DNA of 64,000 nt. Source: Sphingobium sp. BYY-5. Lineage in GTDB: Bacteria; Pseudomonadota; Alphaproteobacteria; Sphingomonadales; Sphingomonadaceae. Made by a program: the position numbers and the translations under genes. The notes under the pieces are model-generated. The model searched no databases. It had not been told where the DNA came from and saw only the letters and a list, made by a program, of their open reading frames with translations. The DNA lies in the NCBI RefSeq assembly GCF_022758885.1, contig NZ_JALEBH010000001.1, forward strand, positions 2,573,501 to 2,637,500. The letters are read 5' to 3'. This document shows, in pieces, positions 7,135-15,957 of the stretch (position 1 is the first letter of the stretch; every line of letters starts with the position of its first letter).

Positions 7135-9960
7135 ATGACAGACAAGAGTCTCTGGCTGACCACAACCGGTGCGTTGGCCCTGTGCATATTCGCCCCTGCC
7201 GCCCTGGCGCAGGACGAGCCTGCTCCCCAGGCGGCGGCCGACCAGAATAATGCCGAAATCATCGTCACGGCCACCCGCCGCGCCAGCCCCTTGTCCGACG
7301 TGCCGATCGCGGTGTCGGCGGTGAGTTCGCAAGCGATGCAGAATAGCGGCGCCAGCGACATTCGGACCCTGAACCAGTTGGCGCCCTCGCTGCTGGTCTC
7401 GTCGACCGGCTCGGAAGCAAACGCCTCGGCGCGTATCCGTGGCATCGGCACGGTAGGCGACAATCCGGGACTGGAAAGCTCTGTCGCCGTGTTCATCGAC
7501 GGCGTCTATCGTTCGCGCACCGGCGCGGGCCTCAACGAATTGGGCGAGATCGAACGAGTCGAGGTGCTGCGGGGGCCGCAGGGCACGCTGTTCGGCCGCA
7601 ACGCATCGGCCGGCCTCATCAACATCATCAGTAAGGCGCCGGAAAATACCTTCCACGCCAAGGGTGAGATCACCTACGGCAATTATGATTATTGGCGGCT
7701 GTCGGGCCGTGTGACCGGGCCGATCGCGGATGGCATCGCGCTCAGCCTGGACGGCGTCTGGTCGAAGCGCGACGGCTTCTACAAGCTGGTCGACGGCACT
7801 GGCGCCAAGGTGGGCGACACCAATGACCGCAACCGCTATTTCCTGCGCGGCCAGGCGTTGATCGAGCCGAATGACGCCCTGTCCATCCGGCTGATCGGCG
7901 ATTACACCAACCGCGACGAAAGCTGCTGCGGCGCCACCTATATCGAGGCGCGCGAGCGGCGTCCGGTGCCGGGCGGCGGCTATAGCACTGCGCCGTTCAA
8001 CCGCATCGCGGCGATCCTGGCGGGCCAGGGCAGCGTCATCCCCGCCGATCCCTATGATCGCGAAATTGCCATCACGCCGGGCCGCGACTATGTCAGCAAG
8101 CTCAGGGACTGGGGCCTGTCGGGCGAGGTCAATTATGACTTCGGTGGCGCGAAGCTGACCAGCATCACCGCCTATCGCGACTATAAATCCCGCGACTATG
8201 GCGATTATGACTATAATCGCGCCGACCTGCTCTACCGCGATCCCAACACCTATCGCCAGTTCAAGACCTTCACCCAGGAATTGCGGCTGCAGGGATCGGC
8301 CTTTGCGGACAAGCTCGACTGGCTGGTCGGCGGCTATTACGCCAATGAAAAGCTGACCTTGCAGGATAATATCCGCTTCGGTGCCGATTATGGCCGTTTC
8401 GCCGCCTGCCGCCTGATGGCGGGGGCCAGCGTGAACAGCAATCTCACCGCACCGCAACTGGCGGCCTGCGGCAGTGGTGCCGCCACATCGGCGCTGATTA
8501 CCGGCACGCAGGCGCAACTCAACGCCGGCCTCGCGCCCGCCATCCGCGCCAGCTTGATCGCGCAGGGTGTCCCGGCGGCGCAGGCGACGGCCATCGCCAA
8601 TGGTCAGGCCTCCGCCATCTCGACGGGCCTTGGCAACGGGCTGCGCGCTTTGTCGGCGATCCCCTCCGGCGCCGGCGACGTCGCCTCGCTTTATCGGCAA
8701 AAGAGTGAGAATTGGGCGCTTTTCACCCATAATATCATCCACATTACCAAGCGGCTCGATCTGACGCTGGGCCTGCGCTACACCCATGAGCGCAAGCGCT
8801 TCTCGGCCGATTTCGACAATAACAACGCGACCTGCGCGGCGCTCCAGTCATCAGCGCTGCCCTCGATCGCGACCAATGCGGCGCTGGGCAATGCGGCGAC
8901 GCTGGCCGGCGGCATTCTGTCGCTGGGTTGCCTGGGCAATGGATCGACCAGCCTCAATGCGCTGGACCTCAATGACAGCATCAGCGACGGCGAATTTTCC
9001 GGTACGGCAGTGATGTCGTGGAAGCCGATCGACGAACTGCTGCTCTATGGCAGCTATTCCAAAGGGTATAAGGCGGGCGGCTATAATCTCGACCGGTTCC
9101 AGTTGGGGTCGACGGGCGTCAACCTCATTCCCGCCGTGTTCGCGCCGCGCACCAATGCCGATGTCACCAGCCTGCGCTTCGCGGCGGAGAAGGTTGATTC
9201 GTTCGAAGTGGGCCTCAAATACAGCCAGCCCAAATGGAGCGCGAACATCGCCGCCTTCCGGCAGGAGTTCAAGAATTTCCAGCTCAACACCTTCAATGGC
9301 ACCAGCTTTGTCGTGCAGAATATCAATGGCTGCGACAGCGCGTTGAGCGCGGCGCGGACCTGCGATAGCGGCGATGTCGGGCCGGGCCTTATCAGCCAGG
9401 GCGTGGAACTGGAACTGTCGGCGACGCCGGCGCGCAATGTCCGCGTGTCGGGCGGCTTTACCTGGGCGCGGGCGAAATTCGCCAACCGGCTGGTCGGCAG
9501 CAGCGACGGCAGCGTGCCGCTCGACCCGGCGCTGTTCCTGCTTCCCGGATCGATCAACAGCAACGCGCCGCAATCGGTTACGACGGGCAGTATCGCCTGG
9601 ACGCCGGACATCGGCTCCAGTGGCCTGTCGGCGCTCTTCTATGTCGATGGCCGACTGACCAGCGACTTCAATACCGGGTCTGACCTGTTCCCGGAGAAAA
9701 ATCAGGATGGCTTTGCCGTCGTGAACGCCCGTGTCGGCATCCGCGGACCCAATCAGCGCTGGGCGGTGGAATTCTGGGGCCAGAATATCTTCAACCAGAA
9801 TTACAGCCAGGTCGCCTTCTCCAGCCCGCTTCAGTCAAGCAGCCCGGCGACGTCGACCACCGGCCAGTTCGCGCTGGGCGCGCCGATGGCCAACCAGCTC
9901 ATCTCGGCCTATCTGGCCGAACCGCGCACCTACGGCATTACTTTGCGCGGGAGTTTCTGA
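7135..9960 (+). CDS. TonB-dependent receptor
   Basis: A 941-residue outer-membrane receptor. Residues 1-25 form a signal peptide ending ALAQ; a TonB box-like EIIVTATRR lies at ~41-49; the plug contains RIRGIGTVGDNPGLESSVAVFIDGVY and EVLRGPQGTLFGRN; the C-terminal barrel ends in a Phe (RTYGITLRGSF). The GRNASAGLINIISK form of the plug is common in sphingomonad receptors for complex or plant-derived ligands; substrate unknown. Around residues 435-518 there is an Ala/Gln-rich insertion unlike a normal barrel strand. It has its own promoter and AGGAGAGG ribosome site. Its end overlaps the convergent YggS gene by 23 bases. Confidence 0.92.
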   Translation: MTDKSLWLTTTGALALCIFAPAALAQDEPAPQAAADQNNAEIIVTATRRASPLSDVPIAVSAVSSQAMQNSGASDIRTLNQLAPSLLVSSTGSEANASARIRGIGTVGDNPGLESSVAVFIDGVYRSRTGAGLNELGEIERVEVLRGPQGTLFGRNASAGLINIISKAPENTFHAKGEITYGNYDYWRLSGRVTGPIADGIALSLDGVWSKRDGFYKLVDGTGAKVGDTNDRNRYFLRGQALIEPNDALSIRLIGDYTNRDESCCGATYIEARERRPVPGGGYSTAPFNRIAAILAGQGSVIPADPYDREIAITPGRDYVSKLRDWGLSGEVNYDFGGAKLTSITAYRDYKSRDYGDYDYNRADLLYRDPNTYRQFKTFTQELRLQGSAFADKLDWLVGGYYANEKLTLQDNIRFGADYGRFAACRLMAGASVNSNLTAPQLAACGSGAATSALITGTQAQLNAGLAPAIRASLIAQGVPAAQATAIANGQASAISTGLGNGLRALSAIPSGAGDVASLYRQKSENWALFTHNIIHITKRLDLTLGLRYTHERKRFSADFDNNNATCAALQSSALPSIATNAALGNAATLAGGILSLGCLGNGSTSLNALDLNDSISDGEFSGTAVMSWKPIDELLLYGSYSKGYKAGGYNLDRFQLGSTGVNLIPAVFAPRTNADVTSLRFAAEKVDSFEVGLKYSQPKWSANIAAFRQEFKNFQLNTFNGTSFVVQNINGCDSALSAARTCDSGDVGPGLISQGVELELSATPARNVRVSGGFTWARAKFANRLVGSSDGSVPLDPALFLLPGSINSNAPQSVTTGSIAWTPDIGSSGLSALFYVDGRLTSDFNTGSDLFPEKNQDGFAVVNARVGIRGPNQRWAVEFWGQNIFNQNYSQVAFSSPLQSSSPATSTTGQFALGAPMANQLISAYLAEPRTYGITLRGSF

Positions 9961-10696
9961 GCATCCCTCTCCCGCTCGCCGGCACAGGACGGGCGGGAGA
10001 GGGCCTTTCGCCGAAGAGGGCCGTACCGACGCGGATGTCGGTTGCGCCCAGCATGATCGCCGTTTCATAATCGCCCGACATGCCCATGGAGAGGCGGGCA
10101 AGGCCCTCTTCCCGCGCTATCTTCGCCAGCAGGGCGAAGAAGGGCGCCGGCTCGATGTCGGCGGGCGGCACGCACATCAGGCCCAACAAGGGGATGTCCG
10201 CATCGCGCGCTGCGGCGATCAGCGTCGGCACATCGGCGATAGGGCAGCCGCCCTTCTGCGGCTCGGCGCCAATATTGACCTGGAGGAAACAGGGAATGCG
10301 CTTGCCCGCCGCGTCCATCGCCCTGGCGAGCGCGGTCAGCAGCGACGGGCGGTCCAGGCCATGGATCATATCGAACAGAGCGACCGCCTCGGCCGCCTTG
10401 TTGGACTGAAGCTGGCCGACCAGATGCAGCGCGAGGTCAGGAAATTCCTCGCGCAGCGCGGGCCATTTTTCCTGACTTTCCTGCACGCGATTTTCACCGA
10501 AGATGCGCTGTCCGGCCTGGATCAGCGGCCGGATGGCATCGGCATCATGCGTCTTGGATATGGCGATCAGGCGGATATCCTCGGCCGTGCGATCGGTCAG
10601 GCGTGCGGCGCGATCCATGGTGTCGCGCACGGCGGCCAGGCGCTGGGCGGCTTCGATGCGGTCAAGATCATCGGCGGTGAAACTGGCGGTCGTCAT
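9938..10696 (-). CDS. YggS family PLP-binding protein
   Basis: A 252-residue protein of the YggS/PLPBP family. It has the PLP lysine in LIAISKTHDADAI, then FGENRVQESQEKW, HLVGQLQSNK, QVNIGAEPQKGG, GLMCVPP and SMGMSGDYETAIMLGATDIRVGTALFG. The family maintains pyridoxal phosphate homeostasis in the cytoplasm. Start at MTTASFTADD, since upstream residues do not resemble the family. The C-terminal tail after ERPSP (about 20 residues) is extra and lies in the region that overlaps the TBDR gene. Confidence 0.88.
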   Translation of the reverse strand: MTTASFTADDLDRIEAAQRLAAVRDTMDRAARLTDRTAEDIRLIAISKTHDADAIRPLIQAGQRIFGENRVQESQEKWPALREEFPDLALHLVGQLQSNKAAEAVALFDMIHGLDRPSLLTALARAMDAAGKRIPCFLQVNIGAEPQKGGCPIADVPTLIAAARDADIPLLGLMCVPPADIEPAPFFALLAKIAREEGLARLSMGMSGDYETAIMLGATDIRVGTALFGERPSPARPVPASGRGMLRNSRAK

Positions 10697-10718
10697 GCGC
10701 GCTGCTATAGGGATGGCC

Positions 10719-11270
10719 ATGCATCGCCGCCACCGCAAAAAGCTGCCCGGCCTCTGGCTCATCACCGATGAGCGGGTGGCTGATGATGCCTTGCTGGCGG
10801 CGGCCGCGCGGCTGCCCAAGGGGAGGGCGGGCATCCTCTTCCGCCACTATCGCACTGATGCCGTCGCGCGACGGAGATTGTTCGAGGCGTTGGGGGGCAT
10901 CGCTCGGCGGCGGCGGCTGGTGCTGATCCTGGCGGGGGACATGCGGGACGCGCTGGCATGGAAGGCCGACGGCTGGCACGGGCGCGAGGTTAAGCGCTTG
11001 CGGCGCGGCATGATCCGCAGCGCACCGGCGCATGACGTGCGGGAGGTGATGGCATCACGATGCGCAGGAGTAGACATGGTGCTGCTGTCACCGCTCTTTC
11101 CCACCCGGTCGCATCCCGGCGCGCCAGCGCTGGGGAGAGTGCGTTTTGCGGGGCTGGCGCGGCGGGTGGATGGAGCCGTCATGGCGCTGGGCGGTGTGAA
11201 GGCGGAGCACAGGTGGATGCTGCGCGGCATCGGTGCGGATGGCTGGGCGGCAATCGACGGCTTGGTATGA
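10719..11270 (+). CDS. ThiE/TenI-like thiamine phosphate synthase family protein
   Basis: A 183-residue (beta/alpha) barrel-like protein, shorter than the ~210 of typical ThiE. It opens LPGLWLITDER and retains the late phosphate-binding segment GVDMVLLSPLFPTRSHPGAPALG and ALGGV. However, the ThiE motif GvHLGQ is replaced by GWHGRE, and the acidic metal-binding residues seen in active ThiE are not obvious. It may be a diverged paralogue. ATG at 10719 has AGGGA five bases upstream; ATG at 10713 is possible. It is divergent from the YggS gene, 22 bases apart. Confidence 0.7.
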   Translation: MHRRHRKKLPGLWLITDERVADDALLAAAARLPKGRAGILFRHYRTDAVARRRLFEALGGIARRRRLVLILAGDMRDALAWKADGWHGREVKRLRRGMIRSAPAHDVREVMASRCAGVDMVLLSPLFPTRSHPGAPALGRVRFAGLARRVDGAVMALGGVKAEHRWMLRGIGADGWAAIDGLV

Positions 11271-11310
11271 AGCGTAGCATGATGGCGGATGTGGATGGGA
11301 GAGAAGATAT

Positions 11311-11334
11311 CCCCCTCCCGCCTACGGGAGGGGG
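11311..11334. repeat. Perfect inverted repeat between convergent genes
   Basis: CCCCCTCCCG and CGGGAGGGGG are exact 10-base arms around CCTA. It lies in the 96-base gap between the ThiE-like gene and the acyl-CoA ligase gene. There is no T run, so it is either a weak bidirectional terminator or one of the GC-rich palindromes common in sphingomonad genomes; the CCCTCCC/GGGAGGG core resembles part of the composite repeat at 57638-57777. Confidence 0.65.
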
Positions 11335-11366
11335 AATATGGTCCGCCAATCGACCGATTCCTTACC

Positions 11367-13145
11367 TTACCCCTTGTACAGCGCGTCCAGCCGGTCCGCA
11401 TAGCGCTTGCGGATGACATGGCGGCGGATCTTCATTGAGGGGGTCATTTCCTCATTCTCGATCGTGAACGGCTCGTCGGCCAGGATGAAGCGGCGGATCC
11501 GTTCGATCACCGACAGGTCGTCATTCACTCGGTCGACCGCCGCCCGCAGCGCTGCCTGATAGGCCGGGTTGGACGCGGCGACTTCCACCGCGACGCCCTG
11601 TTCCGCGGCCCATTCGCGGGTCCATTCCGCGTCGGGCACGATCAAGCCGACCAGATAGGGTCGCCGGTCGCCATGGACCATGGCCTGGCCGATTTCCGGC
11701 TGGAGCGTCAATATGCCCTCGACCTTCTGCGGCGAGACATTGTCGCCCTTGTCGTTGACGATCAGATCCTTCTTGCGATCGGTGATGCGGATGCGGCCCT
11801 TGCTATCGATCTCGCCAATGTCGCCGGTGTGAAGCCAGCCGTCTTTCAGCGCCTTTTCGGTTTCGGCGGGGTTGCGCCAATAGCCGTGCATGACCAGTTC
11901 GCCGCGCACCAGGATTTCGCCATCCTCGGCAATCTTCACCTCGACGCCGTCGAGCGGCGGGCCGACCGTGTCCATGGCGATGCCGGCAGAGGGGCGGTTG
12001 CAGCTCACCACCGGTCCGGCCTCGGTCTGGCCATAGCCCTGCAACAGGGTGAGGCCCATCGCGTCGAAGAAGAGGCCGACATCGGGATTGAGCGGCGCGC
12101 CGCCCGACACCAGCGCCTTCAACCGGCCGCCGAAACGGGCGCGAATCTTGGGGATGAGGGTGCGGGACAGGAGCAGCTTGATCGGGCGGTCGAAGACGGA
12201 GCCTTTCCCCGCCTGCTCCTTCGCCGCGATGCGCAGCGCCTGGCTCAGCAGATAGGCGGGGAATTTCCCCTGTTTCTCGATCGACTTGATGATGCGCGCG
12301 CGCAGCACCTCGAACAGGCGGGGTACGACGACCATGATGGTCGGACGTGCTTCCTCGATATTGCTGGCGAGCTTTTCCAGCCCTTCCGCATAATAGATCT
12401 GCCCGCCCAGCAGCATCGGCAGGAACTGGCCGCCACTATGTTCATAGGCGTGGGAGAGCGGCAGGAAGGAGAGGAACACCTCGTCACCCCAGCCGAAATC
12501 CTCCACCACGATCTTCCCCGCGCCCTCCACATTGGCGAGGATCGCGCCATGATGCTGCATCACCCCGCGCGGCGCGCCGCCGGTGCCGCTGGTGTAGATG
12601 ATGCAGGCCTGGTCGCTGCGGGTCGCGGTCTGGCTGGCGGAGATGGCGTCGACATCGGCCGGATGGGCGGCGATCAGGTCGCTCCAGAGATGGCAGGTGG
12701 AGGTGCCCTGCGCACCGCGCAGCGGCTCCATGCCGATGACGAAGCTGGCCTGGGACCGGATGACGGCGGGCATCAACACCTGCGCCAGCTTGGCGGTCGA
12801 AACGATGACGGCGCGGGCGCCGCTGTCGGTCAATATATGCTGGTGATCGCGGGTGGTGTTGGTGGTGTAGGTGGGGACGGTGATGCAGCCCGCCGCCATA
12901 ATGGCAAGGTCGGCGATGCAGAATTCAGGACGATTCTCGCTCACCAGCATGACCGGCTCGCCCGGCTTCAGGCCCAACGCCTTGAGCGCGGTGGCGAGCG
13001 CGGCGACCTGGCGCGCGACCTCCGTCCAGCTCAGCGCGTGCCATTGCCCATCGCTCTTGCGCCAGAGGAAAGGGGTATCGCCCTTTTCCTCTGCGCGGGT
13101 GAAAAACATGGTGACGAGGTTGGGAAATGTCTCGATGGCCCTCAA
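11367..13145 (-). CDS. AMP-dependent long-chain acyl-CoA synthetase
   Basis: A 592-residue adenylate-forming ligase. It starts at TTG (MRAIETFPNLVTMFF) with AGGAG seven bases upstream; further upstream codons look unlike the family. Motifs in order: the P-loop IIYTSGTGGAPRGVM (~195-210), LSFLPLSHAYEH, QGYGQTEAGPVV (A5), WLHTGDIGEID (A7), ITDRKKDLIVNDKGDNVSPQKVE (A8) and the catalytic Lys in MKIRRHVI near the C-terminus. It activates fatty acids to acyl-CoA at the membrane. Length and order match FadD15/long-chain AMP ligases. No beta-oxidation genes are next to it. Confidence 0.9.
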   Translation of the reverse strand: MRAIETFPNLVTMFFTRAEEKGDTPFLWRKSDGQWHALSWTEVARQVAALATALKALGLKPGEPVMLVSENRPEFCIADLAIMAAGCITVPTYTTNTTRDHQHILTDSGARAVIVSTAKLAQVLMPAVIRSQASFVIGMEPLRGAQGTSTCHLWSDLIAAHPADVDAISASQTATRSDQACIIYTSGTGGAPRGVMQHHGAILANVEGAGKIVVEDFGWGDEVFLSFLPLSHAYEHSGGQFLPMLLGGQIYYAEGLEKLASNIEEARPTIMVVVPRLFEVLRARIIKSIEKQGKFPAYLLSQALRIAAKEQAGKGSVFDRPIKLLLSRTLIPKIRARFGGRLKALVSGGAPLNPDVGLFFDAMGLTLLQGYGQTEAGPVVSCNRPSAGIAMDTVGPPLDGVEVKIAEDGEILVRGELVMHGYWRNPAETEKALKDGWLHTGDIGEIDSKGRIRITDRKKDLIVNDKGDNVSPQKVEGILTLQPEIGQAMVHGDRRPYLVGLIVPDAEWTREWAAEQGVAVEVAASNPAYQAALRAAVDRVNDDLSVIERIRRFILADEPFTIENEEMTPSMKIRRHVIRKRYADRLDALYKG

Positions 13146-13247
13146 GGCTCGACTCCTGCGGTTTCCGGCGCATCTGGCGCGCGCCTGCTCTCTGGCGAAG
13201 CTATAGCCTCGCCTTGCCGTAACGGCCATGCTTTTCCGATGCGGTCC

Positions 13248-14270
13248 TCAGTCGAAAAGTCCGTCCTGATTTCCCGCCGGTGGATTGAGGCCCAGATGCT
13301 TCCAGCCCGGACCGTTGAGGCATCGCCCGCGCGCGGTGCGGGCGATCAGGCCGAGCTGGATCAGATAGGGTTCGATCACTTCCTCGATCGTGTCGCGCGC
13401 TTCGGACAGGCCTGCCGCCAGCGTTTCGACACCAACCGGGCCGCCGCGATAAATGTCGGCGATCATCATCAGATAGCGCCGGTCCATCAGGTCGAGGCCA
13501 AGCTGGTCGACCTCCAGCCGCAGGAGCGCCGCATCCGCGACCTTCCGATCGACCGAAGGCGCTCCGGCGACATCGGCGAAGTCGCGCACCCGGCGCAGCA
13601 GTCGCCCGGCGATGCGCGGAGTGCCGCGCGAACGGCGTGCGATCTCGACCGCGCCGTCGGAAGTGATGGCAAGGTCGAGCAGCCGCGCGGCGCGACGGAC
13701 GACCAGTTCCAGTTCCTCGACCGTGTAGAATTGCAGCCGCACCGGAATGCCGAAACGATCGCGCAGCGGCGTGGTGAGCAGCCCCTGGCGGGTGGTCGCG
13801 CCGACCAGAGTGAAGCGCGGCAGGTCGATGCGCACGGAGCGGGCGGACGGCCCCTCCCCGATCATCAGGTCGAGCGCGCGGTCCTCCATCGCGGGGTAGA
13901 GCACTTCCTCGACCGCCGGGTTGAGGCGATGGATCTCGTCCACGAACAGGACGTCGCCCTCATCCAGATTGGTGAGCAGGGCGGCAAGATCGCCCGATTT
14001 GGCGATGACAGGGCCGGACGTGGCCCGGAAGCCCACGCCCATTTCCTTGGCGACGATCTGCGCCAGCGTCGTCTTGCCCAGTCCCGGCGGGCCAAAGAAG
14101 AGTACATGGTCGAGCGCATCGCCCCGCGACCTCGCCGCCTGGATGAAGATACGCAGATTCTCGCGTGCGGCCTGTTGTCCGATAAACTCGTCCAGCGACT
14201 TGGGGCGCAACGCTGCATCGACATCCTCGGGCCGACGGCTGGGGGTGAGGAGGCGGTCGTCGTCAGTCAT
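13248..14270 (-). CDS. ruvB: Holliday junction branch migration helicase RuvB
   Basis: A 340-residue AAA+ motor. Start at [16 protein letters not shown]. Walker [14 protein letters not shown], Walker [11 protein letters not shown], sensor [18 protein letters not shown], arginine finger region [22 protein letters not shown] and the C-terminal winged helix [15 protein letters not shown] are all present. It drives branch migration with RuvA in recombination repair. It is transcribed after ruvA but separated from it by 165 bases carrying a palindromic repeat and a gene remnant. No LexA site was found before ruvA; ruvC is not in view. Confidence 0.95.
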   Translation of the reverse strand: MTDDDRLLTPSRRPEDVDAALRPKSLDEFIGQQAARENLRIFIQAARSRGDALDHVLFFGPPGLGKTTLAQIVAKEMGVGFRATSGPVIAKSGDLAALLTNLDEGDVLFVDEIHRLNPAVEEVLYPAMEDRALDLMIGEGPSARSVRIDLPRFTLVGATTRQGLLTTPLRDRFGIPVRLQFYTVEELELVVRRAARLLDLAITSDGAVEIARRSRGTPRIAGRLLRRVRDFADVAGAPSVDRKVADAALLRLEVDQLGLDLMDRRYLMMIADIYRGGPVGVETLAAGLSEARDTIEEVIEPYLIQLGLIARTARGRCLNGPGWKHLGLNPPAGNQDGLFD

Positions 14271-14286
14271 GGGCGGCTCGCATGTC

Positions 14287-14321
14287 ACCATCGTCATGCT
14301 GAACTTGTTTCAGCATCCATC
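14287..14321. repeat. Palindromic intergenic repeat (ATGCTGAA / TTCAGCAT)
   Basis: The core ATGCTGAA-CTTGT-TTCAGCAT (14296-14316) is an exact 8-base inverted repeat, flanked by CACCATCGTC and CCATC. This core is a familiar dispersed element in sphingomonad and other proteobacterial genomes. Only one copy was seen in this window. It lies at the end of a GIY-YIG gene remnant and supplies its stop codon. Confidence 0.75.
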
Positions 14322-14414
14322 GGGCGGCTGGTTCGGTGCAAGCGGTGGTAAGCCAAGATTGACGGCCAGATTGATCCAGCGCGGATTGTCCGTTTCGATG
14401 AGATTGATCTTCCA
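14310..14414 (-). pseudogene. GIY-YIG nuclease remnant (C-terminal 34 residues)
   Basis: On the minus strand, a frame reads WKINLIETDNPRWINLAVNL, then GLPPLAPNQPPDGC and stop. This is the typical C-terminus of small YhbQ/UvrC-like GIY-YIG nucleases, which often end WK-x-x-LIE-x-x-NPxWxDL. The preceding bases, back to ruvA, do not continue the domain and no start codon exists, so only the tail survives. The stop codon falls within the palindromic repeat, showing that gene and repeat arrived or decayed together. It splits the ruvA-ruvB operon. Confidence 0.65.
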
Positions 14415-14435
14415 TATGACTGGTGGGTAACTGCA

Positions 14436-15041
14436 TCACTTCGCCGCCTTCCGCAGCGCCAGGCGCACCAGGGCATCGAGGCTGGCGTCCTCACCCAGTT
14501 CCTCTTCGGCGGCGGCGACTGCGATGCTGGCTTCGGCGGGTTTGAAGCCCAGATTTTGGAGCGCGGAAAGCGCATCGGCGCTGTGGCCGCCGCTGGGCAG
14601 CAGGACCGCGCCCGGCGTCAGCGGGCTGCCGGTGGGGGCGGCGCCGATCTTGTCCTTCAGTTCGTTGACGATGCGCTGGGCGAGCTTGGGGCCGACGCCG
14701 TTGGCGCGGGCGACCATCGCCTTGTCGCCCATCGCGATGGCGCGGTGCAGGTCCTGCGGTTCGAGTGCGGAGAGGATGGCGAGCGCCACGCGCGAACCGA
14801 CGCCCTGGACATGGGTGAGCAGGCGATACCAGTCGCGTTCCTCGGCGCGGGCGAAGCCGACGAGGCGGATCGAGTCCGCCGCCACCAGCATTTCGGTGTG
14901 GATCGTCACCGCTTCCCCCACCGGTCCCAGCGCGGCCAGCGTGCGGGAGGAGGCGCCGACCAGATAGCCGACTCCGGCCACGTCGATGATGGCATGGTCG
15001 ATGCCGGTGCTGTCCAGCCGCCCTTTCAGTTTCGCGATCAT
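14436..15041 (-). CDS. ruvA: Holliday junction-binding protein RuvA
   Basis: A 201-residue protein starting [20 protein letters not shown]. It shows the N-terminal OB fold, two helix-hairpin-helix units ([20 protein letters not shown] and [22 protein letters not shown]) and a C-terminal domain III ([17 protein letters not shown]) that contacts RuvB. It forms the tetramer that holds Holliday junctions open. Length is normal. It is the first gene of the ruvA-ruvB pair on the minus strand, and the 194 bases upstream are shared with the divergent DUF1345 gene. Confidence 0.95.
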   Translation of the reverse strand: MIAKLKGRLDSTGIDHAIIDVAGVGYLVGASSRTLAALGPVGEAVTIHTEMLVAADSIRLVGFARAEERDWYRLLTHVQGVGSRVALAILSALEPQDLHRAIAMGDKAMVARANGVGPKLAQRIVNELKDKIGAAPTGSPLTPGAVLLPSGGHSADALSALQNLGFKPAEASIAVAAAEEELGEDASLDALVRLALRKAAK

Positions 15042-15235
15042 CCGTCCTGCCCTTTGGCGCCCTGCCCTTTGGTCATGATCTGTTCTTTACAGCCTGTAGC
15101 GCTGCGCGCCAGTCAAAAGCGCGGTGCCTTTCGCTGCGATGCTGACCGGCCTGCGCGGAAACGAACGGAGTTTGGCGATAGGAACAGCATGAAAGAATCA
15201 CCGGGCGCTTGCCAACCGGGGGCTTTGGGCTTTTG

Positions 15236-15877
15236 ATGCGAACCATGCGTTCTTCGTCCCTCTTCCCCTGGCGCTACGGCATGTTTCTGCTGCTGCTGGC
15301 GATCGTTGTACCGCTGGCGTTGGTGTTGCCATGGCATCAGGCGGTGATGGCGGGGTTCGATCTGGCCGCGCTGGCGTTCATGGCGTCGGTCGTGCCGCTG
15401 ATCGACGCGGCGCCCGCCACGATGCGGCGCAATGCGCAGGCCAACGACGCCAATCGCGAACTGATGCTGTTGCTGACCGGGGTCGTCAGCCTGGTGATCC
15501 TGATTGCGGTGGGGGTGGCGATCGGCCAGCATGGCGGGCCGAATGGCGTGATGATCGCGCTGCTGCTGGCGACGCTGCTGATCGCCTGGCTCTTTTCCAA
15601 CCTCGTCTATGCGATGCATTATGCCCATATCTTCTACCTGCCCGACGCGGTGGGGAAGGATCAGGGCGGGCTGGATTTTCCGGCGGAGGAGGAGCCGGGC
15701 TATTGGGATTTCCTCTATTTCGCCTTCACCCTGGGCATGACCTTCCAGACGTCCGATGTGTCGGTGACGGCGACGGCCATGCGCAGGACGGTGTTGTTCC
15801 AATGCCTGGCGGCCTTCCTCTTCAATCTCGGTATTCTGGCCTTCACCATCAACGTGTTGGGTGGAACAGGCGGCTGA
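15236..15877 (+). CDS. DUF1345 family membrane protein
   Basis: A 213-residue integral membrane protein with about five helices (residues ~8-28, 32-52, 78-100, 108-130, 185-208). The conserved family blocks are FSNLVYAMHYAHIFY and the acidic-aromatic stretch GYWDFLYFAFTLGMTFQTSDVSVT. Its function is unknown. ATG at 15236 was chosen; a TTG at 15209 would add nine residues and an ATG at 15245 would drop three. It is divergent from ruvA. Confidence 0.82.
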   Translation: MRTMRSSSLFPWRYGMFLLLLAIVVPLALVLPWHQAVMAGFDLAALAFMASVVPLIDAAPATMRRNAQANDANRELMLLLTGVVSLVILIAVGVAIGQHGGPNGVMIALLLATLLIAWLFSNLVYAMHYAHIFYLPDAVGKDQGGLDFPAEEEPGYWDFLYFAFTLGMTFQTSDVSVTATAMRRTVLFQCLAAFLFNLGILAFTINVLGGTGG

Positions 15878-15957
15878 TCCCAACCTGATATTCCGTGCCG
15901 CTTCCGCTTTTTTGCCTTCATCGCTTGCTTACCATTTTCCGTTAGAGGCTGGCGGTC

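Noticed and set aside
7006..8787. 593-codon open frame opposite the first TBDR
   Set aside because: The TBDR has signal peptide, TonB box, plug motifs and C-terminal Phe; the antisense frame has no recognisable feature.
11673..14351. Very long open frame (892 codons) on the plus strand opposite the acyl-CoA ligase and ruvB genes
   Set aside because: It runs antisense to two clearly recognised genes and across their boundary, lacks any family resemblance and has no ribosome site. It is a by-product of GC-rich codons.
14294..14575. 93-codon open frame on the minus strand covering the GIY-YIG remnant
   Set aside because: It uses a different frame from the recognisable GIY-YIG tail and mostly overlaps ruvA in the wrong frame.
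15042..15110. Possible LexA box before ruvA
   Set aside because: A GTTC is present (15080 region), but no second GTTC or GAAC lies seven bases away, so the site fails the GTTC-N7-GTTC rule.
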